Below are positions 25,411-33,562 of a stretch of 45,318 bases of DNA, one piece after another. The stretch is from JBOFZL01 sp051655155 (lineage in GTDB: Bacteria > Bacillota > Clostridia > Peptostreptococcales > Filifactoraceae). Each line of letters starts with the position of its first letter. The stretch's first letter is position 1. Where the stretch lies: contig JBOFZL010000075.1 of NCBI GenBank assembly GCA_051655155.1, positions 1-45,318 on the forward strand, written 5' to 3'. The notes under the pieces were generated by a model. The model worked only from the letters and a program-made list of their open reading frames with translations, made no database searches and was not told the DNA's origin. The position numbers and the translations under genes are program-made.

Positions 25411-26472
25411 ATGATATATATAGTAGGCTTAGGCTCAGGCAGTATAGGAGATATTACACTCGGAACTTTTGAACTGCTTAAAAACACATCAAAAATATAT
25501 TTTCGTACAGAAAAGCATCCTTTAGTGATAAAGTTAGGTGAATATGGTATTAAATACGAAGCTCTAGATAGATTTTATATAGAAAATGATGATTTTGAGC
25601 TTGTATATTCAAACATATCTGAATTTATTGTGGATAATGGAAGATGTGAGGATATAGTATATGCTGTACCAGGGCATCCTATGGTGGCAGAAAAAAGTGT
25701 GACTAATCTAATCAAGAGATTGAAAGAAGAAAGTATAGAATATAAAATTATCTCAGCAATGAGCTTCTTAGATCCTATGTTTACAAGTTTGGAAGTGGAT
25801 ATGGCTGAAGGATTTACTCTTCTAGATGCACTTAACTTAGAAACAGGACTTCTGACAGAAAAAAAACATATAATTATAACTCAAGTTTATGATTCGTTTA
25901 TTGCTTCGGATACTAAATTAATTTTGCAAGATTTTTATAAAGATGAAGAGGAGATTATTTTAATAAACGGAGCAGGTATTGAAGGTCAGGAGGAGGTTTG
26001 TTTTGTTTCAATAGAAAATTTAGATAGGGTTAAATGGGATTTTAACCATTTAACAAGTATATTTATAAAAAAGGGGACAAAAAAGGCAAATTATGACATC
26101 TATGATTTGATGGAAATAGTAAAGAAGTTAAGAGGAGAAGATGGGTGTCCTTGGGATAGGGCACAAACACGCCAATCTTTAGTACCTATGTTAATTGAAG
26201 AAGCGGAAGAAGTAAAAGAGGCAATAGAGAAAGACGATATTGAAAACTTGATAGAGGAATTGGGAGATTTATTACTTCATATTGTTATGCAATCGCAATT
26301 AGGATTAGAAGATGATTTATTTAATTTTTCTGAAATAACTGAAGGTATTGTAAAAAAGATGATTCGCAGACATCCTCATGTATTTGGAGACGACAATGCA
26401 AAAACACTCAATGACGTAAATAAATTATGGAATTTCATAAAAAATAAAGAAAAAGAAGCAAAAATAAAATAA
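25411..26472 (+). CDS. mazG: YabN-type methylase-MazG fusion protein
   Basis: 353 residues from the ATG at 25411 (GGAGG at 25399-25403). The N-terminal 215 residues are a tetrapyrrole-methylase-like SAM domain (IYIVGLGSGSIGDITLGT, YAVPGHPMVAEKSV). The C-terminal part is one MazG domain (LRGEDGCPWDRAQTRQSLVPMLIEEAEEVKEAI, LIEELGDLLLHIVMQSQL) with the EExxE and ExxD metal ligands. MazG hydrolyses nucleoside triphosphates to monophosphates and is thought to clean non-canonical NTPs or modulate (p)ppGpp; the role of the methylase half is unknown. It has the common Firmicute YabN architecture but only one MazG unit. Confidence 0.9.
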   Translation: MIYIVGLGSGSIGDITLGTFELLKNTSKIYFRTEKHPLVIKLGEYGIKYEALDRFYIENDDFELVYSNISEFIVDNGRCEDIVYAVPGHPMVAEKSVTNLIKRLKEESIEYKIISAMSFLDPMFTSLEVDMAEGFTLLDALNLETGLLTEKKHIIITQVYDSFIASDTKLILQDFYKDEEEIILINGAGIEGQEEVCFVSIENLDRVKWDFNHLTSIFIKKGTKKANYDIYDLMEIVKKLRGEDGCPWDRAQTRQSLVPMLIEEAEEVKEAIEKDDIENLIEELGDLLLHIVMQSQLGLEDDLFNFSEITEGIVKKMIRRHPHVFGDDNAKTLNDVNKLWNFIKNKEKEAKIK

Positions 26473-26487
26473 ATAATCGCTAAACAC

Positions 26488-26515
26488 TTGACTATAACAA
26501 GATTTTTGGTAGAAT
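26488..26515 (+). promoter_or_regulatory. Promoter of HU gene
   Basis: TTGACT at 26488-26493, 16-base spacer, TAGAAT at 26510-26515. It gives a leader of about 150 bases that includes a perfect 14-base palindrome (TACTTTATAAAGTA, 26631-26644) close to the ribosome binding site. Confidence 0.55.
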
Positions 26516-26673
26516 AAGCATTAAGGATACTTTGCAGAATATGATCAATGAGAAATATGTTAATCACTTTTTATTACCACAACAGGATTACATAGGTCAA
26601 TAGATTTGTAAAATCTGAAAATGTGCTTAGTACTTTATAAAGTATTTAGAATAATTTTTTAGGAGGAAAAATA

Positions 26674-26955
26674 ATGAACAAAGCTGATTTAGTAGCGAAA
26701 ATGGCTGCGAAATGTGATTTAACTAAAAAGGATACAGAAGCTGCACTTAACGCATTTATGGTATGTGTAGAGGAAGCTTTAGTAAAAGGAGAGAAAGTTC
26801 AATTAGTTGGTTTTGGATCTTTCGAAACTAGAGAAAGAGCTGCTAGAGATGGAAGAAATCCTAAAGATCCTAAAGAAACAATAAAAATACCTGCTTCAAC
26901 TGCTCCGGTTTTTAAAGCTGGTAAAGGTTTAAAAGAAAAGGTTAATAAAAAATAA
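26674..26955 (+). CDS. hup: DNA-binding protein HU
   Basis: 93 residues. MNKADLVAKMAAKCDLTKKDTEAALNAF, the VQLVGFGSFETRERAARDGRNPKDP beta-arm with its GRNP turn, and IKIPASTAPVFKAGKGLKEKV are classic HU. It binds and bends DNA as a dimer, organising the nucleoid. AGGAGGA precedes the ATG; a terminator follows at once, so it is monocistronic. Confidence 0.97.
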   Translation: MNKADLVAKMAAKCDLTKKDTEAALNAFMVCVEEALVKGEKVQLVGFGSFETRERAARDGRNPKDPKETIKIPASTAPVFKAGKGLKEKVNKK

Positions 26956-26969
26956 TTAAATATATAATT

Positions 26970-26999
26970 AAAATACCATAGTAAATGCTATGGTATTTT
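26970..26999 (+). terminator. Terminator after HU gene
   Basis: A perfect 12-bp stem AAAATACCATAG / CTATGGTATTTT with a 6-base loop and a T-rich 3' flank. Confidence 0.85.
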
Positions 27000-27023
27000 A
27001 ATTATAAAGGACAAGAGGGATAT

Positions 27024-28388
27024 ATGAGTATATTAGGAAGCTTAGTATCAGTAGAAATTATAGATATAGGACATAAAGGTGAAGCTATTGGGAAAATAGA
27101 TGGGTTAACAGTATTTGTAGAAGGCGGAAGTGTTATAGGTGATGTTGTAGAAGCAAAAATTACAAAGATAAAATCAAACTATATAGTAGCAAAAGTTCAA
27201 AGTATTACTAAAAAAAGTAAGCTAAGAGTAGATTCACTTTGTAAGGCATCAAATCTTTGTGGTGGATGTCAGCTCATAGATATGGACTATAAAGAGCAAC
27301 TTAAACTTAAAGAAAAACAGGTAAATAATATAATTAAAAGGATAGGTAAGATAGATAACTTTAAAAGTTTACCGATAATAGGTATGGAAGAACCATTTTT
27401 TTATAGGAATAAATCTCAGCTTCCAATAGGTTTATCGAACGATAAAGTTCAAGTTGGTTTCTATGAACTTAGAAGTCATAATATAATAAACATAGATAAA
27501 TGTGTCATTCAAGATAAGTCCAATGAAAATGTAATAGTAGCAATTAAAGAATTTTTGGAAGACAATAAAAATGAAATTTATAATGAAATAACGGGAGAAG
27601 GAAATATAAGAAGGATAATTACAAAAATTGCTTTTAACACAAACGAATTAATGGTTATTATTGTAACCAAAAATAATAAGCTTAAAAATAAAGAAATTCT
27701 TATAGATATATTAAAAAGCAAACTAACAAATCTTAAAACTATAGTACAAAATATTAACCCTACAATAAATAATGCGGTAATGGGAAGAGAAAATATAATA
27801 CTATATGGCGATGGAAAGATAAATGAATACCTAGAAGATTTAGTATTTGAAATTTCGCCACATTCATTTTTTCAGATTAATCCAAAGCAAACGGTAAAAA
27901 TGTACAATATCGCATTAGAGTTTGCTGATATTACAGATAAATCTACAGTAATTGATTTATATTGTGGATTAGGTAGCATATCGTTATTCATTGCTCGAAA
28001 AGCAAAATTTGTATATGCAATAGAAGTAGTACAAGAAGCAATTGAAGATGCAAAGCGTAATGCAAAGCTAAACAATATGGAAGATAAAACTCAATTTATA
28101 TGTGGAAAATCCGAAGATATACTACCTGAACTATATAAAGATGGTGTGAAGGCTGATGTGATAATATTAGATCCACCAAGAAAAGGCTGTGAAGCTGTTG
28201 TACTTGAAACAATATCAAAGATGAATTCTAATAAAATTGTATATGTATCTTGTAATCCGGCCACATTATCGCGTGATATAGAGATATTGACTCAATATGG
28301 ATATAGATTAGAAAAGATACAGGCTATAGATAATTTTTGTCATAGTATGCATGTGGAGTGCGTTTGTTTACTGACCCGAAACAAGTAG
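27024..28388 (+). CDS. rlmD: 23S rRNA (uracil-C5)-methyltransferase RlmD/RumA family
   Basis: 454 residues from the ATG at 27024 (GAGGGA upstream; the earlier start at 26985 lies inside the HU terminator). An N-terminal TRAM domain (VEIIDIGHKGEAIGKIDGLTVFV), then Cys ligands for an Fe-S cluster (CKASNLCGGCQ and a later Cys in INIDKCVIQ), then the SAM methyltransferase domain (VIDLYCGLGSISLFIA, LDPPRKGCE, VSCNPATLSRDI with the catalytic Cys). It methylates a uridine of 23S rRNA; which one is not readable. The 3' end of this gene is a recognised insertion site for integrative elements, and the DNA directly downstream is foreign-looking. Confidence 0.9.
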   Translation: MSILGSLVSVEIIDIGHKGEAIGKIDGLTVFVEGGSVIGDVVEAKITKIKSNYIVAKVQSITKKSKLRVDSLCKASNLCGGCQLIDMDYKEQLKLKEKQVNNIIKRIGKIDNFKSLPIIGMEEPFFYRNKSQLPIGLSNDKVQVGFYELRSHNIINIDKCVIQDKSNENVIVAIKEFLEDNKNEIYNEITGEGNIRRIITKIAFNTNELMVIIVTKNNKLKNKEILIDILKSKLTNLKTIVQNINPTINNAVMGRENIILYGDGKINEYLEDLVFEISPHSFFQINPKQTVKMYNIALEFADITDKSTVIDLYCGLGSISLFIARKAKFVYAIEVVQEAIEDAKRNAKLNNMEDKTQFICGKSEDILPELYKDGVKADVIILDPPRKGCEAVVLETISKMNSNKIVYVSCNPATLSRDIEILTQYGYRLEKIQAIDNFCHSMHVECVCLLTRNK

Positions 28389-28391
28389 GAA

Positions 28392-28515
28392 AAATGCCGA
28401 AAAAGCCGATAAAATGGGCATTTATCGAAAGTTGGAACAGACCTTGAAGAAACGGTTAATTTGAAAATAAGGGCGAGATTTCGATATGACCTTGAGAGTA
28501 AATCGAAATCTGCCC
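28392..28515. other. Intergenic with two hairpins after rlmD
   Basis: Hairpin one: AAATGCC 28392-28398 with GGCATTT 28417-28423. Hairpin two: GGGC-G-AGATTTCGAT (28471-28485) with ATCGAAATCTGCCC (28502-28515), one bulged G. Neither has a T-run. Base composition becomes less AT-rich here. No gene is seen in 28389-28665. Confidence 0.45.
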
Positions 28516-28665
28516 TATGACTTATTATTCTATTTTGGCTTGGTGAGTGCTTAGAACTGCTGGCATTATGCGAGTGTGTAGTGTTATTGACAGCTGTTGG
28601 AGCGTTTTGGTGGATTGAAAATAGTCGGTGTATTGGAATGATAACAAAGCGAGGAGGATATTCAA

Positions 28666-29592
28666 ATGATAAATTTAGGAAAGCTGAAAGAGATAAAAGA
28701 TTTGAGAAAGGTGTGGCCGCACGAAGCACTGGATTTCACACCGTGGCTTGCTGATGAAGAAAACCTTGCTTTGCTGTCTGATGCAGTAGGCTTGGAAATC
28801 ACTGTGGATGAAACCGAGTCAAGTGTCGGGGATTTTAATGTAGACATCTATGCAACAGAAACCGGAACGGACAGAAAAATAATTATTGAGAACCAGCTGG
28901 AAGACACTAATCATGACCATCTCGGCAAACTGATTACATACGCATCCGGCAAGTCGGCTGATGTTGTTATATGGATTGTGAAACGTGCGCGTGAAGAACA
29001 CTGCTCTGCGATTGAATGGCTGAATAATCATACCGATGAGAATATTGCGTTTTTTCTTTTGGAGATTAAACTCTACCAAATTGGGGATTCGGATATTGCA
29101 GTAAAGTTTGTAGTGATAGAAAAGCCAAATGACTGGACAAAGGAAATCAAGCGCCAGACAAGCAGTTCCCCTACGCTGCAGGACAGACAGGAATATTGGA
29201 TTGCTTTTAACGAATATGCGTATGCAAATACAGCCTTTGCGAAAAGCTTTAATAAGCGTAAAGCAAGTACTGATCATTGGATGACATTGAGTGTTGGCTC
29301 TTCGGCTTATCATATCAGTCTGCTGCAGCTCAGAAAAGACAAGAATATCGCTGTAGAGTGGAACATTACGGATGATAAGGAGCTTTATAAAGTCTTGTAT
29401 TCCCATAAAGATGAAATCGAAGCAAATATGGGGATAGCATTGGACTGGCGAGAATTGCCGGAGAAAAAAGCAAGCAGGATTCTTGTGACACACCCTGCCG
29501 AGTTTGATAACAAAGATAAGTGGCCAGAACAGTTTGACTGGGCAATGAATGTTGCTATGAAAATGAAGAAGGCTTTTAAGAAGTATTTATAG
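28666..29592 (+). CDS. DUF4268 domain protein with nuclease-like N-terminus
   Basis: 308 residues. The C-terminal half (DWTKEIKRQ, RQEYWIAFNEYA, TDHWMTLSVGSSAYHISL, KKASRILVTHPAEFDNKDKWPEQFDWA) is the DUF4268 pattern. The N-terminal half has a PD-(D/E)XK-like core, VGDFNVDIYATE with Asp60 and IIIENQ with Glu75-Asn-Gln77 in place of ExK, followed by a helix (HDHLGKLITYASGK) typical of such nucleases. Proteins of this type are widespread in accessory regions and often near restriction genes; activity is unproven. GAGGAGG precedes the ATG. Its GC content and codon choice (many GCG, CGC, CTG codons) are clearly above the neighbouring chromosome, a sign of recent transfer. Confidence 0.75.
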   Translation: MINLGKLKEIKDLRKVWPHEALDFTPWLADEENLALLSDAVGLEITVDETESSVGDFNVDIYATETGTDRKIIIENQLEDTNHDHLGKLITYASGKSADVVIWIVKRAREEHCSAIEWLNNHTDENIAFFLLEIKLYQIGDSDIAVKFVVIEKPNDWTKEIKRQTSSSPTLQDRQEYWIAFNEYAYANTAFAKSFNKRKASTDHWMTLSVGSSAYHISLLQLRKDKNIAVEWNITDDKELYKVLYSHKDEIEANMGIALDWRELPEKKASRILVTHPAEFDNKDKWPEQFDWAMNVAMKMKKAFKKYL

Positions 29593-29632
29593 ACTATAAT
29601 TCAGATGAAAGTATAAATGACTAAATAACCAA

Positions 29633-29664
29633 GGGAGCGTTACCCAATACGGAGGTACGCTCCC
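29633..29664. terminator. Hairpin between convergent DUF4268 gene and restriction remnant
   Basis: GGGAGCGT (29633-29640) pairs with ACGCTCCC (29657-29664). No T-run, so termination is only suggested by its place. Confidence 0.4.
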
Positions 29665-29772
29665 AAGTTGTATACCAGACTCTATTACTCTTTATGCACA
29701 TTGCCTTTTTTCATTAATTCAAGGAGTTTACACAAAATAAATTACTCTTGCCTGCGATTTTTTGAAAGCAAT

Positions 29773-30630
29773 TTATTCTGCAAGCAGTCCAGCAAATTCA
29801 TTATCAATTTCTTTCATGCGATTATCTTGATTAAAGAAATGAAATCCCCATATGAAGTATTTGTTGTCATCAGCAAATACCTTAACTGGAACAGCATCAT
29901 CTTTCAACTGAAGCAAAAATTTTTCTTTCCACGCATCCTTTTCTAGCAATTGTGTACCTTTCGGTTCGATAAATATCTGCATCTGCTCAAAACCATCGAC
30001 ATTATTTCGTTGTAAGAATAGAACAAAATCCGGTTCAAATCGCTCACCATCCACGAATGAATAAATGTGGAACTCTCGCTCATTTCGAACCAAATAGATT
30101 TTATTATAAACTTTTTTCAAATCCGCCACATATCCTTGGAAATAAGCAATAAATGCTTTTTCTTCTGATGTGCCAAAATTGTCTGTATATGCAAACCAAT
30201 CCTCATTGTTAAGGTCGATTTTCCACTCTTTCTTTACCGAGGCATCATTTTGAGAGATACCAACGCCACCATCGTGAGGATCGGTATAATTAACAGTTTT
30301 GTTTCAGAAAATATCTTTCATTTTTCTTGCTCTGAACTCATTTGTACCTTTATAGGTTTCCTCGATTCCTGAAATAGAACCAGCTATCTTACCAAGCACA
30401 TAAAAAACAGCTTCGTATAGTGTGTCCATGGTAGGATTTGCATCTCTACTTTGAATATCTATCCTGACGGCACCTAGATATTCATCCTCAGTAACAAATT
30501 TACGTGTAGAAACCACATTTGGAAAATATGATTTCAGTGTATTGAACTTATAAATCGGGTATTTCATCAATGCCTTGTTTACCAGTGCATAATTTATTGC
30601 TGCGATTTCTTTGATTGACATATGTGCCAT
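29773..30630 (-). pseudogene. Type III restriction enzyme Res subunit, C-terminal fragment with in-frame stop
   Basis: Minus-strand frame 30630-30307 encodes IKEIAAINYALVNKALMKYP, FNTLKSYFPNVVSTRKFV, then a TGA (30304-30306), and the same frame continues with NKTVNYTDPHDGGVG, NDASVKKEWKIDLNNEDWFA and the nuclease core FEPDFVLFLQRN...QIFIEPKGTQLLEKDAWKEKFL (PD and EPK motifs) to a stop at 29773. This is the C-terminal endonuclease part of type III restriction helicases. The helicase domains and the mod partner are missing, and sequence homology stops abruptly at about 30640, so it is a dead fragment. Confidence 0.72.
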
Positions 30631-30642
30631 CTTGAAGAGGGC

Positions 30643-30697
30643 GTATCAGCTAACGCTGATACAGGGGATCTACACTCCCCTCCGGAAATAAATTTCC
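30643..30697. other. Three adjacent perfect hairpins at an element junction
   Basis: GTATCAGC/GCTGATAC (30643-30662), AGGGGA/TCCCCT (30663-30681) and GGAAAT/ATTTCC (30684-30697) follow each other almost without gap. They lie exactly where the restriction fragment ends, so they may be the end of an IS200/IS605-like or other element, or a structured RNA remnant. Confidence 0.45.
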
Positions 30698-30829
30698 TAA
30701 CCCTTGTATACTTCCCAAAAGAAATCGGATAAAAAACTATTAAAATGTATAGAACAAATACCGACCACTCATCTAGGTGTATCAGCAACCTAAATGGAAA
30801 AGAAAGGTATAGCTACTGATAGAGGAAAA

Positions 30830-31425
30830 ACCGAAACAGAAAATATAAAAGCCACACTTCCACCAAAAGAAAATCTACTATCCGTTTTTGAAAATCTGAT
30901 CCATAAAATGCAGATAACCATAATACAGACCTAGAAAAATATATTGAAAGCTATCAGTTTCTTAAAGAGAAAAACATTACTTCCTTATTAGAACTTTACT
31001 TTAAGGGACAAGAACTATAAAACTACAAGAGCCTCAAAAGATAACGAAAATAGAATTGATGATAAAACCAAACTTATAGACCAATTAAAAAAGTATTTGA
31101 AATATAAAGATATCTACAAAGCCTATTGCAAACTAAAGAAAAGTAAACAGGAAGATTTTTATAACGAACATGCCGCAGAGATTATTTTATTTGAAAGTGC
31201 AAATAAATATATGAAATAACATTTAGGAGCAAGCAAGACCTTAAATGTATCAAAATGTAAAGCGGAAGTAATAGTCTTAAAGAGAGAAAAAGATAATTTA
31301 TATTCCCCAATCGTAGATATACTAGAAAAGGTAGTACAAACTGAAAGTGTTAGAAGTTGCATAGAGAAACTATTGCAAGGAAATGAAGAACTAACACAAG
31401 TAAAGAAGCAAGAGTTAGAACTATA
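30830..31425 (+). pseudogene. Degraded relaxase/mobilisation protein, C-terminal part
   Basis: Pieces of one protein appear in shifting frames: NLEKYIESYQFLKEKNITS, then KTKLIDQLKKYLKYKDIYKA, YCKLKKSKQEDFYNEHAAEI, ILFESANKYMK, a TAA, and HLGASKTLNVSKCKAEVIVL. The order and spacing match the coiled C-terminal part of relaxases of clostridial mobilisable transposons (KYR...YCKLKK, HxxEIxxFExAxKYLK). Several stops and frameshifts make it non-functional. Nothing else is seen in 30700-30830. Confidence 0.55.
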
Positions 31426-31509
31426 AAATTGGGCTGAAATATGATATAATAATATAAATATTGAGTGAAATAAATTAGAATTTGAAATAGAGATTCTTTA
31501 TATAATCTA

Positions 31510-31573
31510 CCACCTATGGTCTTAAAATGACCACCTATCGAGAATCAGTGGAAATCGGTTCTCGATTTTTTTA
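31510..31573 (+). terminator. Leader repeats and terminator upstream of LytTR gene
   Basis: CCACCTAT occurs at 31510-31517 and 31531-31538 around an inverted pair TGGTC/GACCA. Then ATCGAGAA (31537-31544) pairs with TTCTCGAT (31559-31566), followed by seven T's. This could end the upstream element's transcript or act as an attenuator for the LytTR operon. Confidence 0.6.
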
Positions 31574-31605
31574 TAATGTAACTGTAACAAAGAGGAGGTA
31601 AGCAA

Positions 31606-32046
31606 TTGCAAATTGAAATCAAAATAGACGAAAACTTTAAAGAACCAAAAATCATTGTTGTGACAGACAATATGACAGACGAAATCAATTCGATTTTGAA
31701 AAGGATTTCAGCTGAACAGCTAAAAATGATTGCCGGATTCAAAGATGATATTGTCGAGGTGTTGGAACCATCCGATATTTACCGTATTTTCGCTGCATCG
31801 GGCAAAGTGTTTGCCGAAACAAATCACGGCGAGTATACGATTCGTCTGCGGATATATGAATTGGAGCAGCGGTTGGATAGTCAGTTTTTTGTGCGGATAT
31901 CGAACTCGGATATTATAAATCTGAAAAAGGTCAGGGGCTTTGATTTGAGCTTTGCAGGAACAATTTGTGTTACACTTTCAAATGGGACGGTTACTTATGT
32001 TTCAAGGCGATTTGTCGCCAAAATCAAACAACTATTAGGAATATGA
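31606..32046 (+). CDS. LytTR-family DNA-binding regulator
   Basis: 146 residues. A 45-residue N-terminal extension precedes a LytTR domain (about residues 50-146: IYRIFAASGKVFAETNHGEYTIR, LEQRLDSQFFVRISNSDIINLKKV, VTLSNGTVTYVSRRFVAKIKQLLG). There is no receiver domain. The start is TTG at 31606, fixed by GAGGAGGT at 31592-31599. It directly precedes a DUF3021 membrane protein. Such two-gene units (LytTR regulatory systems, for example HdrRM and BrsRM of Streptococcus mutans) have the membrane protein holding the regulator inactive; that role here is inferred. Confidence 0.88.
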   Translation: MQIEIKIDENFKEPKIIVVTDNMTDEINSILKRISAEQLKMIAGFKDDIVEVLEPSDIYRIFAASGKVFAETNHGEYTIRLRIYELEQRLDSQFFVRISNSDIINLKKVRGFDLSFAGTICVTLSNGTVTYVSRRFVAKIKQLLGI

Positions 32047-32056
32047 GGTGGTAGAA

Positions 32057-32521
32057 ATGAAAAAAAATATGATTCAGCGTGGGCTTCTTGGTTTCCCGCT
32101 CGGTATTGCTATCGGATTTGTCATAACCATAATTGTCTCAATTTGTATTGGAAACGGTTTGTTCTATAATGTTACTCCGGAATTGATTGAAACAATGGGC
32201 AATGAACTAAACGCCGTTATTATTCAAACAGTTCTCAGTGGCATAATAGGTACAGGCTTTGCAATGACTTCCATTGTCTGGGAAATTGACTCGTGGAGTC
32301 TTGCAAAGCAAAGCGGTGTTTACTTTGCAATTGCCTGTATTATTATGTTCCCGATTTCCTATATAACTAATTGGATGAAGCACAGTGCTGTCGGTATTCT
32401 GTTATATGTCGGAATATTTATTGCTATTTTTGTTGTTACTTGGCTCATTCAATATTGCGTATGGAAAAGTAAAATCAAAAAAATGAACAACAAGATTAAA
32501 AATAGCAACGACGCAAAATGA
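32057..32521 (+). CDS. DUF3021 four-helix membrane protein
   Basis: 154 residues from the ATG at 32057, preferred over a GTG at 32048 because GAGGTGG (32044-32050) is at proper distance. Four membrane helices (about residues 12-32, 55-75, 88-106, 113-135) and a basic C-terminal tail (KSKIKKMNNKIKN), the DUF3021 layout. It follows the LytTR gene with almost no gap, so it is most likely the membrane-bound partner that controls it. GC content is higher than in the chromosome core. Confidence 0.82.
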   Translation: MKKNMIQRGLLGFPLGIAIGFVITIIVSICIGNGLFYNVTPELIETMGNELNAVIIQTVLSGIIGTGFAMTSIVWEIDSWSLAKQSGVYFAIACIIMFPISYITNWMKHSAVGILLYVGIFIAIFVVTWLIQYCVWKSKIKKMNNKIKNSNDAK

Positions 32522-32577
32522 GCATAACCCGTAGCCCGATAAATTTCAGTTTATCTAATTGAATATTATAATTTGAA

Positions 32578-32611
32578 AAACAGTAAACCAAACAGGTTTG
32601 CTGTTTTTTTG
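32578..32611 (+). terminator. Terminator after LytTR-DUF3021 unit
   Basis: ACAGTAAACC pairs with GGTTTGCTGT (one G-T pair) around a 5-base loop, followed by TTTTTTT. Confidence 0.82.
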
Positions 32612-32672
32612 TTACTCAATTTTTAAAATAAAAACATCAATAAATAGAAAAAGGTACTTGACAAAACGCTTC

Positions 32673-33090
32673 CTAGGCAACAAAAAGATATTGCGGCATA
32701 CATGGATGAAAATATCTTTGATATTCTGTCTTAGGAAAAGCAGTGGGTATGGCTTCATTGATTCATGTAAGTCCATCAGCGCAGATAATCATAATATCCT
32801 TAAAACGGCGATTTTTAAGGTTGTTTAGGATAGAGAGCCAGTATTTCGAACTTTCATTTTTACATATTTCAATGGTCAGCACTTCTTTGTATACATCATT
32901 ATTTATTCCTAGAATGACATATACTGCCTAGCTTTCGTATAGAGGCCTGTTCTGCCAGTCTTTAATCTGAGGAAGAATCGTATCCGTAACATTGGATATA
33001 AAACCTTCGGAAGATTCAAATCCATAAATATCTTCCAGGGTATCCGAAATATGCCTTGTTGTCATTCACCTTGCATACATTGAAATGCTT
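32673..33090 (-). pseudogene. IS256-family transposase remnant
   Basis: On the minus strand one frame reads MTTRHISDTLEDIYGFESSE, GFISNVTDTILPQIKDWQNR, PLYES-stop-AVYVILGINN, VLTIEICKNESSKYWLSILN, NLKNRRFKDIMIICADGLT-stop, AFPKTEYQRYFHPC. This is the central part of an IS256 (Mutator-type) transposase. Compared with the family, the block containing the first catalytic Asp (YIDAIH) is deleted between NRPL and YVILG, and several stops follow. Dead element. Confidence 0.75.
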
Positions 33091-33325
33091 GTTATCTGAA
33101 TTTAGTCAAGCTTATATTAATACTCTACTGAATAAAACCTGGGGCATTTTTATTTGTGGGTTCAAGAATGAACTAGAGCATTTGTCGGTGTGGTCTTAGG
33201 CATATAAATCCAGAGCCTTTTAAAAACGAGGCAAGTAATAGTTTATTTTCTTCATCGGTCAGGCGAATGATGACTTTGAATGTATTTTGGGGTTTTAGGG
33301 TTCTCTCTAACAAGTTAAAAATTGA

Positions 33326-33359
33326 TAAAAAAAGAAGCAGATTCCGAAGGGCTGCTTCG
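33326..33359 (-). terminator. Minus-strand terminator in relic region
   Basis: GAAGCAG/CTGCTTC stem (33334-33340 with 33352-33358) with an A-run at 33327-33333 that reads as U's on the minus strand. It would end a minus-strand transcript from about 33420. The frame 33173-33424 crosses it and is not convincing as a gene; nothing else is visible in 33100-33500. Confidence 0.55.
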
Positions 33360-33509
33360 TCAATTTTTTCGTAAGTGTCCATACACTTACTGTGCTTGCT
33401 ACAAAAGAGTGATTTAGATGGCAAGCATTAAGCAAGTTTTAATCATATACTTTATTATACAAAATGAGATAGGTAATGTCATCGGAAATGGAAAAAATAT
33501 TTGAAAATA

Positions 33510-33541
33510 TGACATAATGTGTCAAGTTATTATGGTATAAT
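33510..33541 (+). promoter_or_regulatory. Palindromic operator and -10 box of WYL regulator gene
   Basis: TGACATAATGTGTCA at 33510-33524 (TGACA-N5-TGTCA) lies 11 bases before TATAAT at 33536-33541, replacing a normal -35 region. The same palindrome is found before the GyrI-like gene at 34463, which suggests that the WYL protein or another regulator binds both. Confidence 0.65.
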
Positions 33542-33562
33542 AAAAAAATAGGAGATGTTACG

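Noticed and set aside
30643..30697. CRISPR-like or tandem repeat array
   Set aside because: The three hairpins have different sequences and no spacers; no direct repeat array exists anywhere in the window that I can see.
33173..33424. Minus-strand 83-codon frame containing VIIRLTDEENKLL
   Set aside because: The piece faintly resembles a MobC-type segment, but the frame crosses a strong minus-strand terminator and the rest looks random.
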